Below, one piece after another: positions 63,550 to 64,000 of a DNA stretch of 64,000 nt (the first letter of the stretch is position 1; every line of letters begins with the position of its first letter). The translations under genes were made by a program, and so were the position numbers. The stretch comes from Hermodice carunculata (Eukaryota; Annelida; Polychaeta; Eunicida; Amphinomidae), in assembly GCA_964020975.1 (NCBI GenBank), contig OZ026629.1:48929864-48993863 (forward strand). Reading direction: 5' to 3'. The notes beneath the pieces are model-generated. The model was not told the DNA's origin. It was given only the letters and a program-made list of their open reading frames with translations, and ran no database searches.

Positions 63550-63905
63550 CATTGTAGGGAATGGTTGTTTGGGCTAAACAAAATGCAAGTGCTTGTTAGG
63601 AAAACTATCTGAAACTATAGGAAGCAGCTGTTTTGAGCAGAAAAAAATATTGAAAACCATTAGACTAAATTGTAGCCTAGGGACTGGCTGTTTTGGCGAA
63701 AAAAAATTAAATTAATCAGGACAACTATTTGAAACTGTGGGGAACAGCTGTTTCGGACAGAAAAAAAATATTGCAAACCATTAGACTAATTTGTAGGGAC
63801 TGGCTGTTTTGGCAAAAAAAAAAGAAAAAATCAAGTGTTAGTATTAGTAAGGACAACTATTTGAAACTGTGGGGGACAGCGGTTTTGGGCAGAAGAAAGG
63901 CGTAC
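63550..63905. repeat. tandem repeat, about 125-bp units, three copies
   Basis: Each unit holds GACTGGCTGTTTTGG, an A run, 'ggacaactatttgaaactgtgg' and GGAACAGCTGTTT, then 'ccattagacta'. Copies start near 63556, 63683 and 63797. No coding sense. Confidence 0.75.
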
Positions 63906-64000
63906 AATTCAATCCTTAAATCATGAACTATATCCAGCCAGGGTACTGAACCCTGGGACCTCTCTTTCCTCAAGCCAACGTTTTACATTGAGCTATAAGT

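Overview
The window is animal nuclear DNA: AT-rich, with spliced genes, long repeat-filled introns, (TA)n microsatellites and many kinds of transposable element. Repeat style (TGACC-rich dispersed repeats, hairpin-ended repeats, ACATGTACATGTA words) suggests a marine invertebrate. I lean weakly towards a mollusc or other lophotrochozoan, but a cephalochordate or hemichordate is not excluded.

The host content is two complete paralogues of thiopurine S-methyltransferase (TPMT) in head-to-tail tandem, both on the minus strand. TPMT-A spans 882-18802 and TPMT-B spans 40090-57077. Each has eight coding exons of identical size (116, 93, 130, 53, 75, 86, 45 and 116 bases), consensus splice sites and an open 237-codon frame. 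The duplicated unit also covers flanking DNA: 1-2732 pairs with 38480-48168 (less inserts), 6202-9221 with 48168-52270, 13750-18835 with 52270-57110, and 28760-29955 with 58205-61055. Because the unit is present twice, each copy serves as the empty-site record for insertions in the other.

The paralogues were then invaded differently. TPMT-A carries a tyrosine-recombinase retrotransposon relic (2733-6201), a G-rich insertion with an 8-bp target duplication (7282-7574) and a 4.5-kb LINE (9222-13750) in its introns. A nearly whole Ngaro/PAT-like element with split direct repeats (19534-28218) starts about 0.73 kb upstream of its start codon. TPMT-B carries a nearly whole DIRS1-like element (40987-47411) inserted in a (TA)n tract, a 1.6-kb hairpin-ended element (48452-50088) and a tandem-core element (55356-56287). 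A LINE fragment abuts its first coding exon. Three lineages of tyrosine-recombinase retrotransposon thus sit within 48 kb.

Between and beyond the genes are LINE debris (34000-34810, 62650-63110), a Ty3/gypsy fossil (35200-36970), a hAT transposase remnant (37830-38030), pogo-like MITEs and several minisatellites.

The most interesting points are: (1) the paralogues differ mainly in exons 1 and 8, and TPMT-B has lost the conserved substrate-side arginine of the Glu-Arg-His motif; (2) a non-autonomous repeat family has a hairpin at each end, and in each copy a 5' subterminal word matches that copy's own 3' hairpin; (3) intact-looking split-repeat and inverted-repeat/ICR architectures of two DIRS-order groups are present at one locus.
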